DNA from: Metaclostridioides mangenotii
Lineage (GTDB): Bacteria > Bacillota > Clostridia > Peptostreptococcales > Peptostreptococcaceae
Direction of reading: 5' to 3'
NCBI RefSeq assembly: GCF_017873185.1
Contig: NZ_JAGGJX010000009.1
Span: forward strand, 1 to 64,000
DNA length: 64,000 nucleotides
Shown here: piece after piece, positions 8,293-16,523 of the stretch
How positions within the stretch are numbered: the stretch's first letter is position 1
How the letters are laid out: each line of letters starts with the position of its first letter
Notes under the pieces: generated by a model
The model's database searches: none
Told to the model about the DNA's origin: nothing
Seen by the model: only the letters and a program-made list of their open reading frames with translations
Translations under genes and position numbers: made by a program

Positions 8293-8907
8293 TTACAAAT
8301 TGTTGTTTTTTCTGTACTCGATCAAATCCTTTATAGTTACAAAAGTTAAACCATGTTCTTTAGAAAACTCTTTTAGTTCTTCGGTTCTCATCATAGTTCC
8401 ATCTTCCCTCATGATCTCGCAGCATATGCCTATCTCTTTTAATCCTGCGATCTTTACGAAATCCACAGTCGCTTCCGTATGACCATTTCTCTCTATAACA
8501 CCGCCATCCTTTGCTTTTAGTGGAAACATATGACCTGGTCTTCTGAAATCTTCAGGCTTTGCATCTCCTAAAGTACTCTTTACGGCTGTTACTGATCTCT
8601 CAAGCGCCGAAATTCCCGTAGTTGTATCTACATGATCTATAGATACTGTAAAAGCAGTTTCATGATTATCGGTATTTTTATCAACCATTTGTGGTAGTCC
8701 TAGCTTTTCTGTCATTCTCTCACTCATAGGCATACATATCAAACCCTTCGCGTGCGAAGCCATAAAATTTATTACTTCACATGTAGCAAACTCAGCTGCA
8801 CAAATTAGATCCCCTTCGTTCTCTCGATCTGGATCATCAGTCACAACTATCATCTTACCCGATTTAATATCTTCAATCGCTTCTTCTATTGTTCCAAACA
8901 CAGACAT
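8293..8907 (-). CDS. ribB: 3,4-dihydroxy-2-butanone 4-phosphate synthase (stand-alone RibB)
   Basis: Makes the four-carbon precursor of the lumazine ring from ribulose 5-phosphate; needs magnesium. The 204-residue protein carries [11 protein letters not shown] (metal-binding acidic loop), [41 protein letters not shown] and [12 protein letters not shown]. The length matches a free-standing RibB and not a RibBA fusion. Third gene of the operon, preceded by a GGAGGTTGAG-type site. Confidence 0.96.
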   Translation of the reverse strand: MSVFGTIEEAIEDIKSGKMIVVTDDPDRENEGDLICAAEFATCEVINFMASHAKGLICMPMSERMTEKLGLPQMVDKNTDNHETAFTVSIDHVDTTTGISALERSVTAVKSTLGDAKPEDFRRPGHMFPLKAKDGGVIERNGHTEATVDFVKIAGLKEIGICCEIMREDGTMMRTEELKEFSKEHGLTFVTIKDLIEYRKNNNL

Positions 8908-8942
8908 ATCTCAACCTCCAAAATTATCTATTTTTATTTAAA

Positions 8943-9611
8943 TTAAAAACCATTCATTCTTAAAAAACCTTCATCTATTTTTGTTTTTTCACAATTCCCA
9001 CTTTGCTTTGCGTCCGAGCTACTTTCAAATCCAATCAACTTTTCTATGTGTTTACCTACAACATCGCACTCTAAATTGACATTATTTCCTACGCTCTTAT
9101 CAAGAAGTGTTGTTTGATTTATAGTGTGCGGTATTATCGACACTTTAAAACACTCCATATCAATATGGGCTATTGTTAAACTTATTCCATCAATGGCAAT
9201 TGAACCTTTATGAACTATATATTTAAGTATATTTTTATCAGTCTTTATCGTTATCCACACAGCGTTTCCATCTTCTTCTCGTCCCGTTATTGTTCCAACT
9301 CCATCAATATGACCTGAGACTATATGTCCACCAAATCTCCCATTAATAGGCATTGCCCTCTCTAAATTCACTTTCTCTCCCTGCTTTAGTAGATTTAGAG
9401 TACTTCTAGCCAATGTTTCTGACATAACATCTGCTGCAAATGTCGTCGTTGATATATCTTCTGCTGTAAGACATATTCCATTTACTGCAATACTATCGCC
9501 GAGTTTTATATCAGTTAATACTTTTTTGGCTTTGATAGTAAGTTTAAAAGAAGATCTGCTTTTAACTATACTTTTTATAGTTCCTATTTCCTCGACTATA
9601 CCTGTAAACAT
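8943..9611 (-). CDS. ribE: Riboflavin synthase, alpha chain
   Basis: Dismutates two lumazine molecules to riboflavin; trimer of two-barrel subunits. The 222-residue chain begins with the hallmark MFTGIVEEIG and shows the duplicated lumazine-binding barrels (residues 1-97 and 98-200; GDSIAVNGICLT and KGSIAIDGISLT). The ATG at 9611 follows AGGAGG by five bases; a longer in-frame start upstream is rejected. About 20 residues after the second barrel form a charged tail without obvious family counterpart. Confidence 0.95.
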   Translation of the reverse strand: MFTGIVEEIGTIKSIVKSRSSFKLTIKAKKVLTDIKLGDSIAVNGICLTAEDISTTTFAADVMSETLARSTLNLLKQGEKVNLERAMPINGRFGGHIVSGHIDGVGTITGREEDGNAVWITIKTDKNILKYIVHKGSIAIDGISLTIAHIDMECFKVSIIPHTINQTTLLDKSVGNNVNLECDVVGKHIEKLIGFESSSDAKQSGNCEKTKIDEGFLRMNGF

Positions 9612-9680
9612 AGTTTCCTCCTTGCCTACACAATTTTTACTTATTTGTACAATTTGCATATTTATTTAATAAATTTACCT

Positions 9681-10772
9681 CTAAGTCAAAACATCGTATT
9701 CAATTAATATATCCTCATCAAACATAGTTGTTTTTCTGTATTTCAACTTAAAAGCATTTTCAATATCTGATACCCCTTCTCCACCTATTGCTGATATACT
9801 CCTAGATCCTCCGAAAATCTTAGGAGCTATATATACATGTAATCTATCTACTAAACCACTTTCAAGAGCACTATAATTTAGTGTTGAGCCTCCCTCAAGC
9901 AAAATACTATCTATTTTCAGATCCCAAAGCTTTTTCATAAGATCATTTAAATCCAATCTCTCATTCAATTTTGGTACAGTTACAATTTCAACTCCAAGAT
10001 TTTCTAAAATTTGTCTCTTATTTTGATCTTCGCTTGTAGTTGCAACTACTGTCTTTATATCTTTAGCAGTTTTTACAATATCAGAACTTATGGGCAATTT
10101 AAGTTGACTGTCACAAATTATTCTAATAGGGTTTTTACCATCTAGAGTTCTACATGTTAAAAGTGGATTGTCTTTCAAAACTGTTCCTATTCCAACCATT
10201 ATAGCTGATAGGTCATTTCTGGTTTTATGTACGTTTTCTCTAGATTTTTCAGTAGTTATCCACTTTGATTCCCCTGTGACTGTTGCAATTTTGCCATCTA
10301 CTGTCATGCCGTATTTCATAACCACAAACGGTTTATGCACCCTGTTAGAGTAAAAAAACACTTCATTTAGCTCATCACATTTTTCTCTCAGCACGCCTAA
10401 CTCAACTTTTATACCATGTTTTTGTAGCTTTTCTATTCCCTGTCCGTTTACCAGAGGATTGTTGTCTACAGATCCAACCACAACTCTTTTTATTCCACTT
10501 TTTATTATTGCATCCGTGCATGGAGGTGTATTACCGTAATGGCAACAAGGTTCTAAGGTCACATAAATTGTTGAACCATAAAGATCATTTGAACAACTAC
10601 TAATAGCATTTACCTCAGCGTGTAGGCCTCCATACTCTTTATGGTAACCAGAGCCTATTATTTCACTGTCTTTTACAATAACTGCGCCTACCATTGGATT
10701 TGGACTTACCTTTCCAGCTCCTTTTTTAGCTAATTCCAGTGCTTTTTTCATATAAAACAAATCTTCAACCAT
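9681..10772 (-). CDS. ribD: Bifunctional diaminohydroxyphosphoribosylaminopyrimidine deaminase / 5-amino-6-(5-phosphoribosylamino)uracil reductase
   Basis: Carries out the second and third riboflavin steps. The N-terminal deaminase (about 1-145) has the zinc motif HAEVNA plus PCCHYGNTPPC; the NADPH-dependent reductase (about 148-363) shows KYGMTVDGKIAT, SKWITTE and LLEGGSTLNYS. Length 363 is normal. First gene of the operon; AGGAGG is five bases before the ATG. Controlled by the upstream FMN riboswitch. Confidence 0.96.
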   Translation of the reverse strand: MVEDLFYMKKALELAKKGAGKVSPNPMVGAVIVKDSEIIGSGYHKEYGGLHAEVNAISSCSNDLYGSTIYVTLEPCCHYGNTPPCTDAIIKSGIKRVVVGSVDNNPLVNGQGIEKLQKHGIKVELGVLREKCDELNEVFFYSNRVHKPFVVMKYGMTVDGKIATVTGESKWITTEKSRENVHKTRNDLSAIMVGIGTVLKDNPLLTCRTLDGKNPIRIICDSQLKLPISSDIVKTAKDIKTVVATTSEDQNKRQILENLGVEIVTVPKLNERLDLNDLMKKLWDLKIDSILLEGGSTLNYSALESGLVDRLHVYIAPKIFGGSRSISAIGGEGVSDIENAFKLKYRKTTMFDEDILIEYDVLT

Positions 10773-10806
10773 AAGTACCTCCTAACCTGATACTAAAATA
10801 AATTAA

Positions 10807-10832
10807 AAAACGCCTCAAAATAAGGGCGTTTT
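10807..10832 (-). terminator. Second terminator in the ribD leader
   Basis: Minus strand stem AAAACGCC / GGCGTTTT with a 10-nt loop and a run of six U. It lies 22 bases downstream of another terminator and 35 bases before ribD, so the leader has two terminators in series. Confidence 0.65.
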
Positions 10833-10854
10833 CATAGATATCTTAAATAAAAAA

Positions 10855-10878
10855 GCTCTGGAATAAAAATTCCAGAGC
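10855..10878 (-). terminator. First terminator in the ribD leader (riboswitch expression platform)
   Basis: Minus strand stem GCTCTGGAA / TTCCAGAGC (9 bp) followed by TTTTTT, about 115 nt downstream of the FMN aptamer. FMN binding is expected to favour this hairpin and stop transcription. Confidence 0.8.
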
Positions 10879-10915
10879 GTTATTATCTTATTAAAATAAA
10901 TTACAGTAAATCGTT

Positions 10916-10948
10916 TAATACTAAATACACAAAAAGTATCCAGTATTA
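10916..10948 (-). other. Hairpin between FMN aptamer and terminators, possible antiterminator element
   Basis: Minus strand stem TAATACTGGATAC / GTATTTAGTATTA (13 pairs including two G-U) with a 7-nt loop. There is no U run, so it is not a terminator. Its place between sensor and terminators suggests a role in switching, which is inference. Confidence 0.4.
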
Positions 10949-10993
10949 ATAACAATTACTTAATATATCGCTTTACATAATTTATCTTAACTA

Positions 10994-11101
10994 TTCTTCT
11001 TTCATCCAGACTATACTGTCGGCTTCGGAATCACACCGAATCATGCCATATGGCGCGTGGGCTATAACCACCGGTGGGGAATTACACCCCGCCCTGAAGA
11101 G
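10994..11101 (-). ncRNA. FMN riboswitch (RFN element)
   Basis: The minus strand carries the conserved blocks of the RFN aptamer in order: CTTCAGGGCGGGGTG, AATTCCCCACCGGTGGT, AGCCCACGCGCC, GGCATGATTCGGTG, ATTCCGAAGCCGACAGT and AGTCTGGATGAAAGAAG. It precedes ribD and controls the operon by premature termination. Confidence 0.97.
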
Positions 11102-11118
11102 TTTTTAATTTTAAAATC

Positions 11119-11147
11119 AGTATATATCCTAAATAGATAAATGTCAA
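11119..11147 (-). promoter_or_regulatory. Promoter of the riboflavin operon
   Basis: Minus strand TTGACA (11142-11147), 17-bp spacer, TATACT (11119-11124), placing the start site just upstream of the riboswitch. Confidence 0.85.
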
Positions 11148-11256
11148 TAAGAGTTGTAAGTTTTAATTATTTTGATATAAATTTTATAGTTTATTATATA
11201 CGATTTTTATTTATAATCTTTTTAAAAAAGCTTCTCAATCCTTTTTATCAGAAAAG

Positions 11257-11274
11257 TTATCCACATTGTTCACA
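11257..11274 (+). promoter_or_regulatory. Tandem DnaA-box pair
   Basis: TTATCCACA (consensus DnaA box) is followed with no gap by TTGTTCACA (two differences). It lies between the riboflavin operon promoter and the DUF4180 gene. A near-copy lies 371 bp away. Confidence 0.5.
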
Positions 11275-11323
11275 GTTAATACACTAAAATATGCACATGC
11301 GATATATAAGTTATTTTAGACTT

Positions 11324-11689
11324 TTAAACACTATGTAACCTATCCAAAGCATCGTCTATATTTTCGACAAAGAAAATTTGTTTCCCATGATTACATTCAT
11401 ATATAAAATCTTTTAAGCTTTTGCTTTTGTATACGCTAAAATCGCCTACTACTGCGACTTTCACGCTATAATTAGTATACTTTTGAAGTATTTCTCCTGC
11501 AAGTCCAGTTTTTAAATCAAAAAATTCTTTGACAATATTCTCTTTTTTTATTACAAATTTTTGGCACTCATAATTGTAACTTATTGATGCCATAATATCC
11601 ATTGCATCACCCACGTTTTTTATACACTTATCCACATTGTCCACAATTACTACTTTAGATTTATCTCTTTTATCTACTATAAATTCCAT
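11324..11689 (-). CDS. DUF4180 domain protein
   Basis: A 121-residue protein of the DUF4180 family, whose function is unknown to me. The family block is visible: DAMDIMASISYNYECQKFVIKKENIVKEFFDLKTGLAGEILQKYTNYSVKVAVVGDFSVYKSKSLKDFIYECN, given here as positions 27-99 with key segments FFDLKTGLAGE and VGDFS. No signal or membrane segment. The gene is on the same strand as the upstream HAD/pst genes but 63 bp away from the HAD gene. A consensus DnaA box lies inside it, encoding NVDK. Confidence 0.75.
   Translation of the reverse strand: MEFIVDKRDKSKVVIVDNVDKCIKNVGDAMDIMASISYNYECQKFVIKKENIVKEFFDLKTGLAGEILQKYTNYSVKVAVVGDFSVYKSKSLKDFIYECNHGKQIFFVENIDDALDRLHSV
11628..11645 (+). promoter_or_regulatory. 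Second tandem DnaA-box pair, inside the DUF4180 gene
   Basis: TTATCCACA followed directly by TTGTCCACA, the same arrangement and orientation as at 11257. It lies in the 5-prime part of the DUF4180 coding region. Confidence 0.45.
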
Positions 11690-11752
11690 ATAATCTTTAT
11701 CCTTTTATTTTAACTATTTTTTATATAACACATACCATTTTCTAAAACTTAT

Positions 11753-12220
11753 CTACCCTCTTAAATCTGCAATAATTCTAGCCGGCTTCAAAAACAAATC
11801 TAAACCATCTCCAATACATCCTACACATATATCAGCCACAGCTAATAAAGGAGCATAGATGCCCTCCTTTCCAACAACAGCTATAGATAGCTCTGATTCC
11901 ATAAACATTAAGGCATCATTTCGTCCATTTCCTATACACGCGCAAACACCGCTACCTAGATTTTTTACAATATCTAATTTAGAGTTTGCTGCACATTCTC
12001 CAAGGAATGTCTTTATTGTAATTGGCAATCCCTCACATCGCTTTTCAGCATCACCATGTGTATCAGCAGTCAATATATAAATATTGAACTCTTCCGATAA
12101 TTTTATCAATTTTTCTTTAATATCTTCAGGTATCGAACCATCAATTGCAACTGTTCCATTGTAATCCAATACTAAGTTTCTGATTTCTAGTGTTTTATAT
12201 CCAGGAATTTCGATTTTCAT
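11753..12220 (-). CDS. HAD-superfamily hydrolase, soluble P-type-ATPase-like
   Basis: A 155-residue HAD protein. Motif I is DYNGTVA (residues 19-25), where the first Asp is the usual nucleophile but the second acidic residue is replaced by N-G-T as in P-type ATPases; motif II is LTADTHG and motif III/IV GNGRNDALMF. It looks like the isolated phosphorylation domain of a P-type ATPase; substrate unknown. It starts 12 bp after pstB ends and is probably the last gene of the pst operon, standing where phoU often is. Confidence 0.85.
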   Translation of the reverse strand: MKIEIPGYKTLEIRNLVLDYNGTVAIDGSIPEDIKEKLIKLSEEFNIYILTADTHGDAEKRCEGLPITIKTFLGECAANSKLDIVKNLGSGVCACIGNGRNDALMFMESELSIAVVGKEGIYAPLLAVADICVGCIGDGLDLFLKPARIIADLRG

Positions 12221-12231
12221 ATTTTTCCCCT

Positions 12232-12966
12232 CTACATATACTTAATATATTCTCGCGCCAAATCCGTCTTTGGTTCTTCAAAGAACATTTCTTTATCACT
12301 TACTTCGATAATTTTGCCTTTTTCCATAAATACGACTTGATCTGCAATTCTCTTTGCCTGTGCAAGATTGTGAGTTACTATAACTATTGAATAATCATCT
12401 TTAAGTTCCAATAACATGTTCTCAATCGCTATTGTATTTTTCATATCTAGGGCAGAACATGGTTCATCTAAAAGCAGCACTTCTGGCTCCACGCATAGAC
12501 TTCTTGCAATAGCGAGCCTCTGCTGCTGTCCTCCAGATAATCTATTTGCAGGCATCATTAAATTCGCTTTAACTTCATCGTATAACTTTGCTACTTCCAA
12601 GTAATACTGTGTACGCTTTTGAACTTCTTGTTTACTTATATTAAAATGATAATTTAGAACATACGTAATATTTTTTTCAATACTGTAAGGAAATACTATA
12701 GGTTGTTGAAATACCAACCCTATATTTTTTCTAAGCTCCTCTTTTGGGATATCTGATGTATCTCTGCCATCTAATAAAATTTTTCCTTCGATCTTACCTC
12801 CATCTTCTTCTATAATTCGATTTATAGATTTGAGAAGAGTTGATTTACCACACCCAGATTGACCTACAACAGCTGTAATTTTCTTTGTTGGTATGTATAA
12901 AGATACATCGCTTAGAATTTGTTTCTCTCCATAGCCTACACCTAATTGTTCGATTTCTATATTCAT
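12232..12966 (-). CDS. pstB: Phosphate ABC transporter ATP-binding protein
   Basis: Energises high-affinity phosphate uptake. The 244-residue ATPase has Walker A GQSGCGKST, Q-loop FQQP, signature LSGGQQQRLAIARSL, Walker B VLLLDEPCSAL and H-loop VTHN. It follows pstA by two bases. It is slightly shorter than typical PstB (about 250). Confidence 0.92.
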   Translation of the reverse strand: MNIEIEQLGVGYGEKQILSDVSLYIPTKKITAVVGQSGCGKSTLLKSINRIIEEDGGKIEGKILLDGRDTSDIPKEELRKNIGLVFQQPIVFPYSIEKNITYVLNYHFNISKQEVQKRTQYYLEVAKLYDEVKANLMMPANRLSGGQQQRLAIARSLCVEPEVLLLDEPCSALDMKNTIAIENMLLELKDDYSIVIVTHNLAQAKRIADQVVFMEKGKIIEVSDKEMFFEEPKTDLAREYIKYM

Positions 12967-12968
12967 AA

Positions 12969-13832
12969 TTAATCCACCTTGTTCTTTCTAGACTTCCACT
13001 GCGCACCCTCTCTCAAACTTCCAATTCCTCTACAGATCAGGTGTATAAAGAGCAATAATATCATCAGTACAAATGCAGTTCCATAGGCGTATTCAAAAGA
13101 GGCTCCATCCGTGACTAACATGTATAAATGGTATGGAAGTGACATAAATGGTTTATTGAACTCCACTGGCATTGAAGATATCATAACTGCTCCTGTATAC
13201 ATTATAGGAGCTACTGCACCCATACCATATGCCATTCCAAGTGCTACAGCACTTATCAATTCTACAAAGCAAGATGGCAATATAACATTTAAAATTGTGT
13301 GCTCTTTTGAGATCCCTAAACATAAAGATTCATACATATACCTTGTCTCATTTTCTCTGAATACTTTTTGTACTCTTATAGCGACAAATGGTAGTATCAT
13401 TACTGAAACTGTTATCCCTGCACTCAAAAGGCTTCTACCCATTCCGAATTTATAGACCAGTAATGTATATCCTACCAATCCAAAAATAATGGACGGAATT
13501 CCAGATAAAAAAGATACTGAAGCTCTAATTAAATTGGACAGTACACCCTTTGAAGCATAGAATGTTATATAAATTGCAGTCAAGATTCCAAATACACCAC
13601 CTATTAAAGCAGAGAATGCTCCTAAAGAAATCGATCCTATAAGCGCTGGATATATCCCTCCCGCTGTACCAATAGGCATGCCCGATGGTGAATCTAGAAT
13701 AAATGAGAGATTAACAACATCTTTTCCACGCCAAAATATATATCTAAATACAAGGAAAACTGCGCTTAGTGCTGATATACCAAGCGAAAATAATATAACT
13801 CTAACTACTATCTTACTAAATACTCTCTTCAT
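12969..13832 (-). CDS. pstA: Phosphate ABC transporter permease
   Basis: The 287-residue membrane protein has about six transmembrane segments and the binding-protein-dependent permease fold; GMPIGTAGGIYPALIGSISLG and SFLSGIPSIIFGLVGY are characteristic of PstA. Its ATG overlaps the end of pstC by 17 bp, indicating coupled translation. Confidence 0.92.
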   Translation of the reverse strand: MKRVFSKIVVRVILFSLGISALSAVFLVFRYIFWRGKDVVNLSFILDSPSGMPIGTAGGIYPALIGSISLGAFSALIGGVFGILTAIYITFYASKGVLSNLIRASVSFLSGIPSIIFGLVGYTLLVYKFGMGRSLLSAGITVSVMILPFVAIRVQKVFRENETRYMYESLCLGISKEHTILNVILPSCFVELISAVALGMAYGMGAVAPIMYTGAVMISSMPVEFNKPFMSLPYHLYMLVTDGASFEYAYGTAFVLMILLLFIHLICRGIGSLREGAQWKSRKNKVD

Positions 13833-14694
13833 CTATACGTAACCTCCTCTTAAATATATATCCTGTTCCAAACACAACTATTAGGATAATTATTAACACA
13901 AAATTGGCTGCGTATAGAGCCGACAGATGAAGACTTCCATATCCAACACTCCCCATCTCAAGTGCTGTAAGCGAAGGTATTGTCTGAGCTCGTCCAAATA
14001 ATTTTGGATAAATCGGTGAATTTCCTATTACCATCATCACTGCCATGGTTTCGCCAAGTCCACGCCCAAATGCCATCATTATTGATGTTACGATACTAGT
14101 CTTCATAGACGGCAATAATATTTTTACAATAAATACCTCTTTAGAGAACCCTAAAGATAGTGCTGTAAGTTCGTATTTTTTCCTGGATGCCTCAATGGAC
14201 TCACTGCAAGTCGATACTACAAATGGCAACAACATAATAGCTAGAAGTATCCCAGCTGCAAGTACACATTCACCCGATGTCATCCTCAAATCATTCTCAA
14301 AGAACTTAATCAGTGCTGATAAGCCTATAAATCCAAAAATTACAGAAGGGATACCAGCGATTAAATCAATAAATGAAAGGCACATATTTGATATTTTCTT
14401 AGCGGTATAAAAATTTAAAAATAATGCACATCCTATACCAAAAATTACCGCTATAGAAACAGCTATAGCTGGAACATAAATTGTTCCTGCAATTGCAGCC
14501 ATAATACTGTATGATGGATTGTTGCTAAGGGGTCTCCATTCAGCATTTATATCAAAAAGTTCAAGCCCAATTTGCGAAAATGCCGGATAGCTCTCTTGAA
14601 ATATATGACCTACCATAAGTATCATAAGAAAAAACGTAGATACGGCTCCAGCAAATACTACTGTTTTAAAAATAATTTTAACTGCTTTATTCAC
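13816..14694 (-). CDS. pstC: Phosphate ABC transporter permease
   Basis: The 292-residue membrane protein has about six transmembrane segments and PstC-type motifs: DLIAGIPSVIFGFIG and GRGLGETMAVMMVIGN. The start is GTG preceded by AAAGGGGGAA. Second gene of the operon, 200 bp after pstS with a long hairpin in between. Confidence 0.93.
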   Translation of the reverse strand: MNKAVKIIFKTVVFAGAVSTFFLMILMVGHIFQESYPAFSQIGLELFDINAEWRPLSNNPSYSIMAAIAGTIYVPAIAVSIAVIFGIGCALFLNFYTAKKISNMCLSFIDLIAGIPSVIFGFIGLSALIKFFENDLRMTSGECVLAAGILLAIMLLPFVVSTCSESIEASRKKYELTALSLGFSKEVFIVKILLPSMKTSIVTSIMMAFGRGLGETMAVMMVIGNSPIYPKLFGRAQTIPSLTALEMGSVGYGSLHLSALYAANFVLIIILIVVFGTGYIFKRRLRIDEESI

Positions 14695-14758
14695 AGTTAT
14701 TCCCCCTTTAAAGAATAAAACCTCCCATAACTAAATATGTCAGATAAACATGCAAAAT

Positions 14759-14844
14759 CGGTAGGCAATCAGGTATCAATGAGCTCGATATAGCCAGCTG
14801 ACTTTCATACTGGTCGATTCGAATTGATATCATATTACCTACCG
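14759..14844 (-). repeat. Long imperfect hairpin between pstS and pstC
   Basis: An 86-bp inverted repeat. Outer arms CGGTAGG / CCTACCG pair perfectly, then AAT/ATT and TATCAAT / ATTGATA pair around an unpaired 4-nt patch, then TCGA and the inner stem CCAG / CTGG continue the rod. Minus-strand RNA ends with ATTTTGCATG, a poor U run, so it is more likely an attenuator or mRNA-stabilising 3-prime end that keeps pstS above pstCAB than a full terminator (inference). Confidence 0.6.
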
Positions 14845-14894
14845 TGTTTTACTACATCCATATTTTTATATTGAGACGCCTTCTTGTAATCAAA

Positions 14895-15815
14895 TTACTT
14901 CATAGGGATGAATCCCATCTCTTTTACTACAGCTTGTCCTTCTTCTCCAAGTACGACATCAAGGAATGCTTGTTGTTCATCTGTTGCTTTTCCCGATCCA
15001 ACTAAAAGTAAAGGTCTCTGAATTATGTACGAACCATCTAAAATATTAGCTTCATTAGCTTCTACTCCATCTACTTTAAGTACTTTTATCTTACCTCCGT
15101 TTTGGTTCGCAACACCGTAAGATGCGTAACCAATAGCGTATTTGTTATCTATAATTTTTTCAACTAATCCGCCCATTGTTGGAGCTTGAATAGCTTCTGA
15201 TGTTACATCTGTATCCCCCATTATATTCTTTTGGAATACTTCATGAGCTCCACCACTTATATCTCTAGTTATTACAACTATCTTCTCTGCTGGAAGGGAA
15301 GCGTCAAGATCCTTCCAAGTTTTGAATTCTCCGGAGAATATTTTAACTATTTGATCTTTAGTAAGGTTGTCTAAAACACCTGTTACTGGGTTTTCTGGAT
15401 TAACTGCTAGTGTTAAAGCATCAATCCCAACTTGGTACTCTTTTTCGTCTTTAATTGCCTTTTTCTCTTCGTCTTTCACTTCTCTAGCTACCATACCGAA
15501 TGTAGTAGTTCCATCAATTATTGCCTTTGTACCCTGACCAGATCCACCTGCCGCTACATATATTGATATAGCTTCCTCTGGGAATTTTGAATCAACTTTA
15601 TCCCACGTTCCGTGCTCCTCGTTGAAGTTGGTTGCAATTGTAGTTATTACTGGTGCTAAAGTTGAAGATCCATTAAAGTAAATTTGACTTGATGATACCG
15701 GTGCTTTTTTATTTTCTTCTTTAGAATCTGTCGATTTGTCAGGACTTGAACATCCGATAGCAAGTCCCGCAACCATCATCAAGGTCATACATAAAGCTAA
15801 CAATCTTTTTTTCAT
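14895..15815 (-). CDS. pstS: Phosphate-binding lipoprotein
   Basis: Extracellular phosphate receptor anchored by a lipidated Cys (C22 in GLAIGCSS after a hydrophobic signal at 5-20). Phosphate-contact segments are GSSTLAP, GGSGQGTKAI and ITRDISGGAHEVF. The 306-residue length is normal for Gram-positive PstS. First gene of pstS-C-A-B-HAD; AGGAG is nine bases before ATG. Confidence 0.95.
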   Translation of the reverse strand: MKKRLLALCMTLMMVAGLAIGCSSPDKSTDSKEENKKAPVSSSQIYFNGSSTLAPVITTIATNFNEEHGTWDKVDSKFPEEAISIYVAAGGSGQGTKAIIDGTTTFGMVAREVKDEEKKAIKDEKEYQVGIDALTLAVNPENPVTGVLDNLTKDQIVKIFSGEFKTWKDLDASLPAEKIVVITRDISGGAHEVFQKNIMGDTDVTSEAIQAPTMGGLVEKIIDNKYAIGYASYGVANQNGGKIKVLKVDGVEANEANILDGSYIIQRPLLLVGSGKATDEQQAFLDVVLGEEGQAVVKEMGFIPMK

Positions 15816-16050
15816 AATATTGCTCTCCTTTTCCCTAAATATGTAAATTTTTGTCTTCTTCTCAATTATATCTAGAGGCTACATTAACTTCAAATTAGTA
15901 TTATCTATTTAATTCATTTTATATATAGTTTTTATCTATGACACATTTAAATATTAATTTATCTAAATGTTAATCTCATTATTTATACATCTGAGTAGCA
16001 AAACATAACCTACAATATTAGATTTACTAAAAAAGTTTCTGCATAAATAA
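15816..16050 (-). promoter_or_regulatory. pstS upstream region with possible Pho box
   Basis: No gene is seen. On the minus strand TTAACA (15968-15973) is followed at 11-base steps by ATAAAT and TTTAAA, loosely like the TTAACA direct repeats bound by PhoP in Firmicutes. The match beyond the first repeat is weak. Confidence 0.3.
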
Positions 16051-16053
16051 AAA

Positions 16054-16083
16054 ATCCCAATGGAATAAATTTTCCATTGGGAT
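16054..16083 (-). terminator. Terminator of the rplM-rpsI operon
   Basis: Minus strand stem ATCCCAATGGAA / TTCCATTGGGAT (12 bp), 6-nt loop, then TTTTTTATTT. It lies 21 bases after the rpsI stop. Confidence 0.92.
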
Positions 16084-16103
16084 CTTGAATATATCGTATA
16101 TAA

Positions 16104-16496
16104 CTATCTTTTTGAGAACTGTGGAGCTCTTCTCGCTGCTTTCAGTCCGTATTTCTTTCTTTCTTTCATTCTAGCATCTCTAGTTAAGAATCCTTCTTTC
16201 TTTAAAGCAGGTCTTAAATCAGTGTCAGCTTTTAGTAATGCTCTTGATATTCCGTGTCTTATAGCTCCAGCTTGTCCAGTGAATCCTCCACCTTCAACTT
16301 TTACTATAACATCGTATTTATTTTCATTACCAGTTAATACTAATGGTTGCTTAACATCTCTTATTAGTGTTTCGTAATCGAAATAGTTACTTAAATCTCT
16401 TCCGTTTACTGTTATGTTTCCTTCACCTGCAACTAGTCTAACTCTAGCTGTAGAATGTTTTCTTCTTCCTGTTCCATAATATTGAACGTTCGCCAT
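16104..16496 (-). CDS. rpsI: Ribosomal protein S9
   Basis: 130-residue small-subunit protein whose conserved C-terminal tail (RAPQFSKR) reaches the P-site tRNA. Start [19 protein letters not shown] follows AGGAGG; six extra upstream codons are excluded because the ribosome site lies inside them. Directly follows rplM. Confidence 0.97.
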   Translation of the reverse strand: MANVQYYGTGRRKHSTARVRLVAGEGNITVNGRDLSNYFDYETLIRDVKQPLVLTGNENKYDVIVKVEGGGFTGQAGAIRHGISRALLKADTDLRPALKKEGFLTRDARMKERKKYGLKAARRAPQFSKR

Positions 16497-16523
16497 GATA
16501 ACTCCTCCTTTCACCGATTAACC

